From the NCBI GenBank assembly GCA_013368445.1, contig JAACJO010000002.1, positions 124,001 through 188,000 on the forward strand: a stretch of 64,000 nt of DNA, in the 5' to 3' direction. Below, one piece after another: positions 1 through 11,504 of the stretch (the first letter of the stretch is position 1; every line of letters begins with the position of its first letter). The notes below the pieces were generated by a model. That model was given only the letters and a program-made list of their open reading frames with translations, was not told the origin of the DNA and searched no databases. The stretch is from Leucocoprinus leucothites. Its lineage: Eukaryota > Basidiomycota > Agaricomycetes > Agaricales > Agaricaceae. The translations under genes were made by a program, and so were the position numbers.

Positions 1-639
1 CTGGACATTTTGCCCTCCCAACTCTTCATCCTCCACTCCATCCTGGCCCAATTTCGGTAGCGAGTCATGCAGAGCATCGTTCGAAACCCCATACACAACA
101 TCAATCATCAATATACTCGTGAGCAGCGCCCAACTCAGCCACGCAATCGCTAGACTACCCCCTTGCATGGCACAATCGTCGTCAGCGCAAGTGATTCTCG
201 ACTGTAAAGTGAGGGTAGATAAGATGACCAGGAAGAGCGAATAGAGATTAATAGAATCTATACTCACTGTTTCAAGTGCCACACCAGCAATCCATAGGAT
301 ATAAATGACCCCGAGAACGATCGTTTCTCCAATGAACGTAGTAAGAAATCCGAGTACCCCTGAGCGAGGCGCATAAGTCGCTGAATACAGGACTAACGCA
401 CTACAAGAACTTGTCAGTTATTTACTTTTGCTGTACAGACACCGATGCTCACAAGAAGACACAGCAAATTATCGTAAGACTCGCAGTGACTAATAGCTCC
501 GGGATGAATTGTGCTGGGGGTTGATCAGTCTCATTTCCAAAACAAATCGCTTGGCATAGCATTCACCTCCAGAGACGGGACCAGCAATCCTATGTAGCCT
601 CACTCCTAACAGAGCCAAGTCTATCACGCAACACACAGT
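1..639 (-). CDS. MARVEL-like four-helix membrane protein, partial (cut by the window start)
   Basis: Four exons can be chained on the minus strand: 639-567, 513-453, 400-268 and 201-<1, with GT-AG introns of 53, 52 and 66 nt that keep one frame. The product has hydrophobic stretches near VCCVIDLALLGVRL, FIPELLVTASLTIICCVFF, GFLTTFIGETIVLGVIYILW and GSLAIAWLSWALLTSILMI. The third ends in a W-I-A-G-x-A-L-E pattern and is followed by a loop with two Cys (C-ADDD-C), then the fourth helix and an acidic cytosolic tail. This order (helix, loop, helix, helix, Cys loop, helix, tail) is that of Agaricomycete MARVEL-like proteins, which sit in membranes and have no assigned reaction. The 5' exon(s), including the start codon, could not be fixed, and the C-terminus lies beyond base 1. 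The family call rests on topology and the Cys loop. Confidence 0.65.
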
Positions 640-3505
640 CTATCATCAACGTTGTTCCAATATTATTCATCATCATTGTACGTGGGGGGAGCGCACCAGT
701 ACTACGAACAAGCCGAGCTTTACACCTGGGACCCATCGGGGGATCGGTTCTGGCATACTGCTAGGTTGGTTCCAAACGAGCGAGCAGGCCGCAGTAAAGG
801 AAGTCAAGGAGCGTCTTCTCTTCAAAGTGACGATATCTACGAAAGAGGCTTAAGGAGCAGGAAGCCGAGTAAGCAGCTGTTCCTGGTTTCTCAGCGTCCT
901 CTTCCACGGCAGAGATATTTATGGAAAAGTAATCACAAGAGATTCTGGCGATTCCCACTGCGCTGCACGAAGCGCCAGACAAAAGACGCTAATCAGTTCG
1001 GTGAATAACCTGGTGAGAAATAGTGCTCGAGCGTTACCTCAAGAGATCGCCTCGTTCTCCCACCTGGCTAGAGAGATTCATAAACAATGTGGTAGGTATT
1101 CGCTCTTGAAGACTGATTGTGGGTGTTTCCCTATGAATAGAACCACCCCTCGGCCATCATTAAGAACATGTTCCATTTCCCTTTGAATAATCATATGAAA
1201 TGACCATAAGATCATCGGTGTCGTACATCAGAATAATCAGTCGAGGCTCCGTTCTAAATACAGACGACGTAGCCCCCGACGAATGAAATCACTCCCTCGT
1301 TCTTGAACTTCGTAATACACCCTGACTAACAAACAGCTTTGGTTCCGGTAGTTGACAAGGGATGAGCACGGACGCACAGGCGCCTTCACCAGGCTATAAC
1401 AGGATCGATTCTGATAGAAGGCAAGTATTAAGAGAAATAATGATCGACACGGTTGCAGATCAAACACTTACTTATGATCCTGCGAAGTACTTCCATCGTC
1501 CTCCCCCTCCGCGCTCGCATCACGAAGATATTCTGAACATAGGCAATTCTGACCGACGTTTGGTTTGGGCGGGGGGTCGGGCCTAGAGGGCAGTATGCCG
1601 GAATATCTGGCAAAAGGAAGTCAAGGAGAGGCTGAGTCCACGTTCAATGGCTCTGAAAAAAGCGATACAGAAGCCGCTCCATTATTTCGAAAACTATTAG
1701 AATGTTCCGCGGAAGCGTCGACGAAGCAGTGACGCGATGGACAGATATAAAGATAGCACATTGGATCTGCATAGGGGGGAGGAACGTCATCACAGATAAC
1801 CAAGGCAACTTCATGCAAATGAGAGGTGAGCATGCTCGATTCATGTAGTATTTAGCCATACTGTACCTGAATAGATTACGGAGCAGACTCATCTCCCACT
1901 TCGCTCCTCGGATGCTGTAAGCGCCGAATCCGAGGACAATTCTTCAGTTCTTGACTAAAGGTGCGGTTTGGTTCGCTTGAATCCTATTCACGGTAGACTT
2001 CTCTGTCGTGTGGGCGGAGGTGGATAATCATCCGAGAAATTTGATCTAGGAAGATGTCAAGTCGTCAATGATTAGGATTCAAGCGCGTAAGAAGCTAGGC
2101 CCTATCTCACCGGCACCATTCTTCAATCGACTGTCCGAGACTGTCCTCGAAGGGTTCGTCAACAATGAGAAGTTGAAAGGGACTGAACCACCAGGGACCA
2201 ACGTGATACGGGGCTGGGGTACTTGAATCTCGTTCGCAAGCGCAACTGGGGTCACATTAGGTACCCATTCCCGTCCCCGACTCGTATAATCCCTGGTTCA
2301 ATTTACTAGAGACCATGAATTGATGCGTTTTGATGGCCGACAGCCGCAAGGAAAAAGGCGGGGTTGTGATGGATGTGAAACATGGATAGGACTGTGAGGC
2401 AAATGAGTAGTCCATCAGAAAGAAACTAAGAGATAGCCGCACCCTGCGTGTTGGACTAAAGATCTCGCCCTTTAAGCGAGAGCGGGTCCCAGCCTGCCCC
2501 TCCATCACCACCAGAAATTCCGGGAGCTGAGCTCGGGCATTTTGCTATCAATACTCCAAGGCTGACATTTGTACCGTAGATGGGAGATAAAGTAAAGGGA
2601 ACGCTTCATGTTGATGACGATACAGAGCGGAGTAAGACGCAAGAAGAAAATGGGTGTCGGGCGTTAAAAGACCGCTTGGATTAAGTCCCATCTAGACCTC
2701 AAGGCTGTAGGTTTCGTGTCATACGCATATGGAGGCATATGGAGGAGCTTTGAAGGCACGCCCAAGGATTGCATAGAAGCACTCAACGGGGGAGGGATAG
2801 AGGAAATGGATCAGCAATCTCGCCGAGCACCCGTAGGTCACGTGGCGATTTTAATTGATGTCTACCCGTCTCGCCTCGCCCTCCAACGCCCCCCTACATT
2901 CACTCTAGGCTTAGATCGACGACTGTCTTCCAGTGCTTTCAGGCAAATATAGACGTCCATAACTACCCGGACAAATCAGCAGGCGCTTTATAATAATTTG
3001 AAATCTGACAATGCTCACAAATTTGCCAACACTTTTGTCAAGCAGAGTTTGCTCCCAGTTTCATCGGGCGAGGTCCCTCTCCTCTTCAACATTTCTTGTT
3101 CGCCCCATCGGAGCTGGATCATGCATACCAGCGCCTCTACCAGATGGCTATCCTCTACTCATTGCGACTCTCTTAAGTGCCTTCTCGATTGCAAGTGCCA
3201 AATTTCTTGTTCGGGGGTAACATCGAAGGCCCCATGCCTTTCTATTCCACTCAGACTGATTTCGGGCACGTTTATATGATTCAAAGAGCACAAGGTATGG
3301 GATGTCAAACCATGGTGAACATTCTCGCACCGGCAATTGGACATTTAAACAGGCGATGGTACTAGCAGTAGCGGCAGATCTCACTACCGCTCACCATCGA
3401 CGTTATCGTGTACCATTTGCAAATATGTTGACGATCCCCTCCCAGTGCGTGTCTACTTGGCAGGAAATGAAGATGTTATAAAAATGATACTGAAGACCGG
3501 TGGAT
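640..3505. other. No resolvable gene
   Basis: Only short reading frames occur here. Two plus-strand frames look slightly protein-like: 1362-1586 (74 aa, Pro-rich end) and 1595-1732 (45 aa, starting MPEYLAKGSQ). They are in different frames with no convincing intron between them. The 16-mer aaaggaagtcaaggag occurs at 796-811 and again at 1613-1628, which may mark a decayed local duplication. The missing first exon of the leftmost gene could lie in the first few hundred bases. Confidence 0.4.
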
Positions 3506-3509
3506 CCTC

Positions 3510-4445
3510 CATCACAATGCAGACATGTTCTCGATTGCGTTGTGCACATCCATCCTTGTTGTCGTCAATTCACAAGTGATGGTTTCAAAGTTCATTTACC
3601 GCAGCGGTGGACTTGCCAACGGATCATCCATCAAAACTGGGCAATTCATTTTGAACGGAGTCGCAAGTCTGGTACTTGATATAATGATTAGTTCTATGGA
3701 GGTCTGTATGTCATCAAATGAATCAAGAAATCATCGGTCCATTACCGTCCTTCTGGTTGTAGATTTGGCGGGTATGGGCTATATGGACGGCTTCTCCGTA
3801 CCAACTCCACGTCACCGGAATATCAATCCTTCTCTTTATATCAGATTTAGGTTCGGTAAAATTACAAAATAATCGAGTTGAGCATAAACTCAATCCAACT
3901 TTTAAAGGAGTCAATATCTCAGGTATAAGCTATTGTCTGACCTGAAGGACCCTCATAGGACGTCTCAACCATTATTCCATGCACTCAGAATCACTATCCT
4001 TGTCCTCGATACAGCTTTCCTTGCTGTTACATTCTTTATAATCACTGGTTGTCTGTATATGGTGCACAGGCGCCTTAATCAATTGATGGATAAGCCGCCC
4101 AAGGCCTTCCTCTTATTTGATGCTACAAATCCTGACTTCAATTTCAGCAGGCACTATCTCTCAATCAACAGTTTATTACACCGGTATCGTAGCAATGTTA
4201 ACCTAGTCCTATGCTCTCAGAGTGTTTTTCTCGGTTGTGTTTGTAATTGCATTCAATACAGATGCTTCGCCTCTTTTCTCTGCAATTAAAAACCCCTCAA
4301 AGGTGAACCAGGGAATCGTCCTTGCTTTGTGTGGAATTCACGATAACTGACAGGTATCTGTATGATATGAATACTTAGACGATCGCCTATCTTCTCTTGC
4401 CTTTTTGAGTACTCTCGAAACGGACATGGAACTGAGAGACGGAAC
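3510..4445 (+). pseudogene. Decayed copy of 7TM family I
   Basis: The intact gene at 5405-6657 can be followed exon by exon. The end of exon 1 (3525 to about 3703, ending in SSMEV-like codons before a gt donor), exon 2 at about 3764-3851 (IWRVWAIWTASPYQLHVTG, compare VWRIWVFWSASPYHLYATG), exon 3 at about 3925-4100, exon 4 at about 4153-4302 and an exon 5 remnant at about 4379-4442 are all present. It is broken in several ways. The first half of exon 1 is not recognisable. Exon 3 must change frame relative to exon 2. A TAG at 4204-4206 replaces the Glu codon of the conserved M-L-x-E-S-Y-A-L motif. Exon 5 is frameshifted. It lies about 1 kb upstream of its intact relative in the same direction, so tandem duplication followed by decay is the simplest reading. 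Confidence 0.8.
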
Positions 4446-5404
4446 GACAGCTGAATACCTTACAGTGGATGAGAACGACAGCCATCCACGGAACTCATGT
4501 ATGGGGGCCTGAGAGTACTGTAAGCAGACGCCCTGGAGTTACCAATGTCTGGGGGAAGGGAGATAGAACTGATGGGCACTATCTGATACCATTGTATACT
4601 GCTTTTCAAGCTTGTAATCACCATGAAAGTCATCATCCGGATGGTTCGTCTCTTCCATTTTGCAGTGGCTCGATACCCGGTGCTGGTCGGATCTCCTTCC
4701 AGAATTCCAGTCCAAGTCCTGATTAGATATCACTAATCATTGGAAACGACCTACCCCCCTGTGTCAAGCACCTGATTACAATGCTGAGAGGGGTAAGGGA
4801 AGATCTAAGGAAATGTTGGACTGAAGCTTAGTTGACTGAGAAGATCTAAGCATGTGACAGGCAGAACATTACGGGAACCAGCAGGGAACTCTATTACCTC
4901 TAGAGATATAAGTTATATTGCCAGGAGAAACAAGGCCAGGAGCTTTCGCTTTTCCAAGAATTATTGTAAGAGTAGAGGAGTTGCTGATTTTACTCCACTA
5001 GTATTGTTGGTCCTCAAACTCCGACAAGACAGCCTACGATTGAGGAAAATTGACCAACATGCGGCTGTGTCAGAAGTTTGATACATGATGGGTTGAAAAT
5101 GCCGCTGTATTCTGGTCGCGAGTGATGCTCCATGGCGAGTGGTTCTCTTTATACACTTCCACCAAACATGATGCTGATGGGTGATAAGAAAGGTATATAT
5201 CCAGTAATATCAATCTCAGGTTAATGTGCACGTACACAAGCCATACTCGGGATCGAGCCTGTAACAGTTCGTGGTCACCAGGATCTCCATAACCAGCGGG
5301 GGCACTTATTCTTAGACCACTTATGAGCTATTTCTTACTAAAAACTCCTATTCCAAGCTTGGAACACCTTACAGTTCCCACTTTCCCCTCCTTCTCATTT
5401 CGAC
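4446..5404. other. Intergenic, no gene seen
   Basis: No frame here matches the families of the window. The last 100 bases before 5405 are C/T-rich (cccactttcccctccttct near 5377), a usual context just upstream of fungal start codons, and a TATATAT stretch lies near 5192. It probably holds the promoter of the 7TM gene that follows. Confidence 0.4.
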
Positions 5405-6657
5405 ATGAGCTCTGAGTCCGTGCAATCTCTCACCATTTACCGTAATTATGAAGCTCTAGAGCTTGTCAGTTGGACGACTGTTGCTGGAGCCTTTTACGGA
5501 ATCGATCTAATGATGTATTGCCTGTGCCTACAGATGCTATACAACGAATTTCGAAAAGGTGACCGCCCGAGGCAGACAGTCCTCTTGTTTATCCACTCCC
5601 TTTCGATTATGTTATGTGCACTGATAGATGTTGGCATCTGCTCTCACTTCATTGTCTCCGCATACATTGACCATAATGATGGACTTGGATCACCTATCCT
5701 TTACCGGGCCAGCATTGTGCATGATATACCAGGATATGTGATTTTGGATTCACTGGTAATTCTCGTGCTTGATACGCTGATCAATGCCATGGAGGTATGT
5801 ATTTTATTTTTTTTTCATGGGGGGAGAAGGGGCATATTTTGACTGATCACTCTTATACTCTAGGTGTGGCGTATATGGGTTTTTTGGTCCGCCTCTCCCT
5901 ACCACCTGTACGCCACGGGGACATCATTTTTTGTTTTCCTTTCAGCTCTAGGTAAGATTATAATATTGATCATGGCCATAAAAACTGTACTCAAACGAAT
6001 TGATTGGATTTTAGGAATTGAAACCGCGTACTTCAGTGGCTGCTTTGTTATTAAGGACCTTGGGAAGATTTCTGGATCAGTAGTGAATGCACTTGGAATT
6101 GCGGTCCCTATTGTCGATACAGTCTTCAGTCTCCTCGCATTCTTTCTAATTGCAGGTCGCTTATATACCACCCGTCGATATCTTGGTCGGTTACTGGGTA
6201 AGCCATATGCATTAACCATTGGGCTTTACATTCATAACAACTATAACACAAAATTCATAGGCACTGCACATCGGCCGTCAGTCGAGTATACGAGTATAAT
6301 GGCAATGTTGGCCGAGTCTTACGCTCTCAGGGCGGTTTCCTCGGTCTCATACGCCGCTGTATTTGCTACATCTAGTATTCAAAGGCCAGCTCTATCGCTT
6401 TTTGCCATCATGAATGATCACGCCAAGGTAAGTAGAGCCCTTGCTATTCTGAGCTGATTGACCCCCAGGGTTGACCATTTCACCTCCGCTGATAACACTG
6501 TTCTCAGGTGATCGCCTACCTGCTAGTTCTTTATCGAGTGCTCTCAACGCGAGCGTGGAAACAGGATACTGTGCACCATTTGAGCACCTTGCAGTGGAAT
6601 CACGAGCAGGCTTCTACCGTGGTAGTATCCAGGGGCCCTGACAAGGCATTGGACTGA
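5405..6657 (+). CDS. 7TM membrane protein, family I, copy A
   Basis: Five exons: 5405-5794, 5864-5951, 6015-6197, 6261-6427 and 6508-6657; 325 aa. All junctions are GT-AG and phases agree with the three other intact copies. Exon 2 is exactly 88 nt in all four and exon 1 ends with ATG-GAG in all four. Helices lie near residues 22-46, 57-80, 112-139, 142-160, 182-210, 234-257 and 262-290, with no signal peptide. Hallmarks are ELVSWTT near the start, a basic loop KGDRPRQ, VWRIWVFWSASPY after helix 3, YTSIMAMLAESYALRA in helix 6 and IAYLLVLYRVLS after the last intron. I know this pattern from many uncharacterised Agaricomycete proteins; no ligand or reaction is established. A GPCR-like topology is suggestive only. 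The decayed copy upstream shows local amplification. Confidence 0.9.
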
Positions 6658-6979
6658 TCAATATCACGCAACAAATCCATAGGACATCGTTAATCTTCGC
6701 TTATATCGATGGGCTACTGTATGAAAGGAAGCTGTGGTCCAAAAGGACAACAGTGAGTGTATTGTTGAATATTGGTCATGAATACACATCTATCATATTT
6801 TACCTGTTAATAACGTCCTCTGGAATCTGTCAGCAAGGGGTATCAACAATGTAGGTATAAAGGAAGTAAAACATATTCGGTGCCTAGTGCGTAAGCATAT
6901 CAAGGATGGAAGCAGAGCATGATCTTTCCAACTCTTCGAAAGCTTCCATCTGCTAGTCATCAGTGACGGGACGGCTACC
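6658..6979. other. Intergenic, no gene seen
   Basis: Region between the stop of the plus-strand 7TM gene and the end of the weak minus-strand gene. No reading frame or repeat recognised; it must contain the 3' ends of two converging transcripts. Confidence 0.4.
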
Positions 6980-7781
6980 CTAGTTGAACACCATACTGAT
7001 CTGATAGCATGTACAGCGTAATTTGCTCATATGGATTACCGGAACACCAGCTGTCACGGTCTGATCCCGAGCGAGATCTTGGGTTAGGACTTTTGCAATC
7101 TCTGTTATTTTGAGGAATAAGAGTCGGCGTCCTGGGGACCTCAGGCTGCCAATGCCGATGTCATGGTGGAGCTTCTCTGAGGAGAATGGTTTGAGTTCGA
7201 GCTTCCGCGAGATGCTGAGACTCAATCCAGATGATTAGTTGGTCAGTCTTAAGCAGATGTAAGTTCTCACATCTAGAGAGATCTTCTGGACCGTGTACCC
7301 AGCATCACCAGTTTCCGCTAACCAATAGAGAAATGCCACGGAACCCGCGAAAAACGAGAGTATATAAATGAACACAGCCAACGGTTCATCCAGGCGGTAA
7401 TGTGATGTGAATGTACCCATTCGAAATTGTCAGTTTGAATTCTTAGCGCACCTAGATGTAATGGAACGTTTGGGAGATTATATCTTGATGCCGTGCATAT
7501 GCGTGCTAAAGACCACACACTCACGCGAATGTTTGATCCCGAGGCGAAGGGCAAGCGCCTTTGCCAAGCTTTTGCCTGGGTCACATCATAAGGCATCCCA
7601 GGGTAATCTTACTTATTGTGACCGATGGCATAATGTGAGGTGGACACCATGGGAAAGCGAAGTAAGATATCCATGTCACATCGTGGTAGTCGAGTGAACC
7701 GAGATCATTTCGAAGACAATTATGACGGTGCCCAGTTGGGTATAAACCGCATTTGATAAAAAGAGAAGCATTGCTCATATG
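6980..7781 (-). CDS. Unresolved multi-exon membrane protein gene or gene remnant
   Basis: Several coding-like stretches follow each other on the minus strand but I could not join them all. Reading toward lower coordinates: a frame with LLFLSNAVYTQLGTVIIVF (hydrophobic) near 7772-7700; a short frame near 7560-7520; a clear hydrophobic exon 7420-7280 (DEPLAVFIYILSFFAGSVAF then LYWLAETGD); and after a possible 50 nt intron a basic terminal exon 7229-6980 ending SMVFN-stop. The last two are joined by plausible GT-AG signals. Upstream of the hydrophobic exon an in-frame TGA lies close by, so either a splice site was missed or the gene is broken. Not recognised by family. It sits directly downstream of protoglobin copy 1 on the same strand. 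Confidence 0.35.
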
Positions 7782-7871
7782 TTTAGAAAGACAAGTCAAC
7801 GAGCACAAGAACGATAGCGACACCGGTATAAGTAACATGCGAGATAAGACGTATCAGCAACATCTCCATTT

Positions 7872-8650
7872 CTACGCTTCCTCCTCGGGTTTGACGTAGT
7901 GACGAGCGAAAAGGTCTAGAAATGGTCAGGTCTGTCAAAATTTCTGAAGGGTGGAGAAATGCCAATATACCATTCTGAAGCCATAAAATCTAGCAACCAG
8001 GATCAATATCGTACTGCAGGACAGTGATCACACCATTATCTTACCTTATTAACAGCTTTAATAACGGCGAGCTTGGTGCTCGAGTCGAGTTCAGCATGCT
8101 CCATGACTGCGGAAATAAGAATATCTCCAACAAACCCTATCCGGAAATTGTTGTGAGCCCGGTTTCCAACCAGATAAATGAATCGCGAACCGAGAAGCAG
8201 GCCAACATGGACATACTCCACGCGAAGTCCTGGTTTCTTGGCACGGTGCTTGAAGCCAGAGTCTTCGACTCCCGTGTGCATCCTACCGACTTTGTCAAGG
8301 TATTCCCAAGTCTTGATGTCCGCATAGTCCATTGTGACGAGCTTGGCAATGTACCCCGCTAAGAAGTCCTTGCGGAACTTGATCTGTGGGTGATCAAGAT
8401 TCAGATCCTCAGCAGAGGTCGGCACTTCGCCAGAGTAACCAGTATTCCGAGGGACAAATGACTGAGCCGTGATGGTGAACTCGAAAAGTTTCAAGTAAAC
8501 AGCATCGACGACGGTCGGAACGAGGGGTGCAAGATAGGGTTTGGCCGCATGTAATGCAGCTGCGTCTTTCTCGTCGAAGTTGATGAAGTCACGGATGTAC
8601 TCAACGCGGGAAGGGAGAGATTCTAAGGATTCAGGGGTGATGTTGCGCAT
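7872..8650 (-). CDS. Protoglobin-domain protein, copy 1 (heme sensor globin)
   Basis: Exons 8650-8191, 8136-8045, 7989-7971 and 7915-7872; 204 aa. The product begins MRNITPESLESLPSR and contains the fungal protoglobin signature: HAAKPYLAPLVPTVVDAVY, then LDHPQIKFRKDFL, then VGRMHTG with His125 as the likely proximal heme ligand, then KPGLRVEYVHVGLLLG. Protoglobins bind heme and O2 or other gases and are soluble or membrane-tethered sensors; the target in fungi is unknown. The structure equals copy 2 at 50.5 kb, including a 92 nt exon 2 and a 19 nt exon 3 (ILWLQN). Intron 1 (8190-8137) is 54 nt and contains no in-frame stop, so an unspliced form would add 18 residues. The protein stops at KPEEEA, before the hydrophobic tail found in copy 2; a hydrophobic stretch follows in another frame (7869-7783), so the tail seems lost by frameshift. 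Confidence 0.9.
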
Positions 8651-9646
8651 GTTAGAGCAGAGTAGTAGAAAGTGGGGTGTAAGAGAGCGATGGTTTATAT
8701 CTCTTCACTACCATCCTGGGAACAAAGAAGAACAGAAATTAAGCCAAGAGTAAGGTAAGAAGTCTGCATTCGTCGGCCAAGAATATTGGTGGTTGATAGT
8801 TAACCGATGTCGGCATAGGCTTCCGAGATTGCATAGCTATTCCACGGGCTAGGATCCAAAACGGTGGTGCACACATAGACCACAAAATTCGGAGGTAAGG
8901 TCACGCTTCTGGGGGTCGTCAAGGAGTGCTTATTTTTACCAGTCCCGCTGGTCATTAAGGCTGTCAAGCTCGATCCAACTGCAAGACAAACACGGACGGT
9001 GCAATATTTGCTGAAGAGCTGATTTTTCTGTCTCACTCGATTACGTTTACATGGACCTCCTAGCTTAAAAGGAGTAGGAACAACTTAGCTATGCCCTTGT
9101 GAGATGCCTCGTCTACGTTTGAAGGTGCGGGATACCTAGCGTTAACCTTCCTATCCTTGTCCTATGCATTTCCGAGAGTACTAGTTGTATCCTGCATGGG
9201 TTGGATGTGACTGGAGACGCTATGGATACGACTAGTCGAAGAGGGAGAAATGGCAGGGACAGGATGCATCATGGAGAGTTAGGATTGTACCGGTCTCCGA
9301 GTTGAGAGCATCGAGGAAGGATGCAAGCAAGAGCGCTTTAACGAACGACGTGGTGATTTCCGATCCAGCTTTCCCACATCCGGGCCGTAAGCTTCGTTCG
9401 GGTGGGCCGGCAGGTGTTGACAGTTCAATACACCTGTTCTGTTGACCTCTACCTCAAACAGGGCGCACTCTCCGATAGAATGGGGTGTCTGCTACATGAG
9501 GTGCTTAGTGTGCTTATTTTGACATATGTTTCGGAATTGTGTCGGTGCTCGCGATGGTGTTCGCTCTTTAAGTAGCTACATGATAGTAAACTAACGAAAA
9601 TCCGGAAGAAGCACCCATTGAACCATGCATGTAAACTAAACAACAG
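8651..9646. other. Intergenic; start of a tandem duplication near 9340
   Basis: No gene seen. From about 9340 on, the sequence is similar by eye to that after about 11870 (for example ccagctttcccacatccggg near 9367 against ccagctttctcgcatctggg near 11898, and taagtagctacatgatag against taagtagttacatgatag). This marks the left edge of a duplicated unit. It also holds the 3' flank of the 7TM gene at 9647 and the promoter of protoglobin copy 1. Confidence 0.5.
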
Positions 9647-10738
9647 TCACACTGACTGTATGACTTTCTCTGAATGAGCGTGCTGTACTACCTCCTTATT
9701 CTTCTTCGGCAACGGTGGCATTCCAAATTTCAAACAAGCCTGGATAATAATTACCTCCGTAATACAGCCAATGATCACAGCTGCAAGGTTCCACTGTTTT
9801 CTGACTATCACCCCATCGGCTATTATTTGCCTAATGCGTGCTTGCCATATGAGTGGGAATAGGGCATAGACAATGAAAAGAGGCGAGACGATGAATGCGC
9901 AGCCGCGGATGATCTTTAAGACGAGACAGTTTTAGTATTAACAACGAGAGGAGGCCTAGACACGCACGAAATGGTCATTTACTCGGGATGATTTTCTTGC
10001 ACGAGCACATAACATGATGGAAGTTACCGCAATGTTCACCGCGGCAACGAAGAAGAAGGAGAGATATGCCATATTCAGCTTGTCCCGCGCCGCTCCGTCT
10101 GCCTGTATGTTTGCAGGGACTGAATCCATTAGGTACGTTACTTCCATCCCCACAATCCCCATGCTTAAGGCTAGGAGTATGACAATTAGGATGGCGTCTG
10201 CGATTGCCTTGACATCCCTCATCCAACGCGGAGTGTTTAACATGATCTTGTCACGGCGCGAAAGAAGTGCCAAGATGCCCGAGACGAGGAATATGTCTGC
10301 AAGATACCCCATTGCATTCCACGCCCCGATGAAGCTCGGAGACCACCTCGCTACTCCTACTGCGAGTGTGTTGTATGTTCTCCCCACGTACGTCGCATGT
10401 AGCACGTAGGCGGTGGTAAGAAGTAATGTGACCATGAGGAGACATACAGGAAATATCGGACCAACGCTGTATTCCAACGTTGCAATAGACGGAGGTACCT
10501 TGTTGATTCGTCTGCGTATGTTGGAGAACGCTTGGAGTGCTTGTAAGGCAGTTACTACAGCAAAGGTGACGTTGAAGGCGAACTCGACGGCATCAATAGG
10601 CTCGAGGGAGAAATTAGAATCTCCACCAATGCCACTAAATGATCCTCCACCACCACGCCCACGCCCTCTTGCTGAGATAAAGGAAGGAAGAAACGTGAGG
10701 GCGAAGATTAGAGTACGGGGCGCCTGAATCGAGAGCAT
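9647..10738 (-). CDS. 7TM protein with signal peptide and Gly-rich ectodomain, family II, copy 1
   Basis: Exons 10738-9968 and 9913-9647; 345 aa. A signal peptide (residues 1-23, LIFALTFLPSFISA) is followed by a Gly/Arg-rich segment (RGRGRGGGGSFSGIGG) and an SNFSLEPIDA motif, then helices near 50-72, 93-116, 136-159, 180-203, 223-244, 260-280 and 297-317. Helix 1 is followed by IRRRINKVPPSIATLEYSVG, a loop shared by all family II copies. The intron donor GTGCGT falls after VNDHF, at the same point in copies 2 and 5 (copy 4 has gtgaat there), which fixes the splice. The tail FGMPPLPKKNKE is basic and cytosolic. With an extracellular N-terminus and seven helices it is receptor-like, but I know no characterised homologue. 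Copy 2 lies 1.4 kb away in the same orientation, within a tandem duplication. Confidence 0.88.
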
Positions 10739-11504
10739 TGCCGTTAGAGAAAGGGATGAGGGACAAAAGCGAGTTCATACTCAAAAGTACGCTATTTGAG
10801 CATTTGAGACTTAGAAATTGGACTAACCTAAAGAAGCGCGATAAAGATCGAGAGGTGCTATACGTACATGAATGAGGATGACCAATTTTTACTTGAAAGC
10901 CACATCTTGACACGCAGAGGCTGTGGTGAATCAGATGGTGGAGCCGAAAACTGTTCTCTCTCGTCGTACAAAAACACTTCGTTCGAGCTGCGATTCACCT
11001 AGTGAACTCAGGGTTGACCGTGTTTGGGTACAGAGAATATTGCGATAACACTCAACCACAAACTCACTGTTTGAGGTGCAGTGAGTGTCAGCAAGACATC
11101 CGAGTCTTGTCAAGTATGTCCTGTTGGTGGTGGTGTATTTATAGGACAAAAAGGATGAAGGGATCAAGCCATAGCTTCTTGATCCAGATCAACCGAGCGA
11201 TACCGGAGGATGCCACCTGTCGATGAACAGACCCTGTGGTTCTCCGGGAATGATGACCATTTAGTGTAGCAGGGTTCCAGGTTGGGATCTAATCCGACAA
11301 ATTCGTAGCTGCTGAGTCGTAGTATTAGAAACTTTGATCAAAGTGGTTGGGCACAGGGAAAGCCAAGGGTGATAATCGTGTCAAGGGAAAACTCTATGGA
11401 AGTGCATGAGGAGGGGGGAGAGTTAATGATAAACCCACAGGCAACCATCCGGAAGCATGTCCATAAACTAGTCTATAATCGTTAATTGAAGCGTATATAA
11501 TGAG
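10739..11504. other. Duplicated spacer, no gene seen
   Basis: Promoter side of family II copy 1 and spacer to the F-box remnant. It is similar in patches to 13266-14040 (for example tgtttgaggtg and the ggatgccacctgtcgatga region near 11208 against ggatgccatctgtcatacga near 13753). No conserved reading frame runs through both copies, so it is read as non-coding. Confidence 0.5.

Noticed and set aside
652..1008. 118 aa plus-strand frame starting near the MARVEL-like gene
   Set aside because: It overlaps the likely 5' region of the minus-strand gene and shows no family features.
10014..10409. 131 aa plus-strand frame, and its look-alike at 12547-12936
   Set aside because: Both are antisense shadows of the two family II 7TM genes, similar to each other only because those genes are paralogous.
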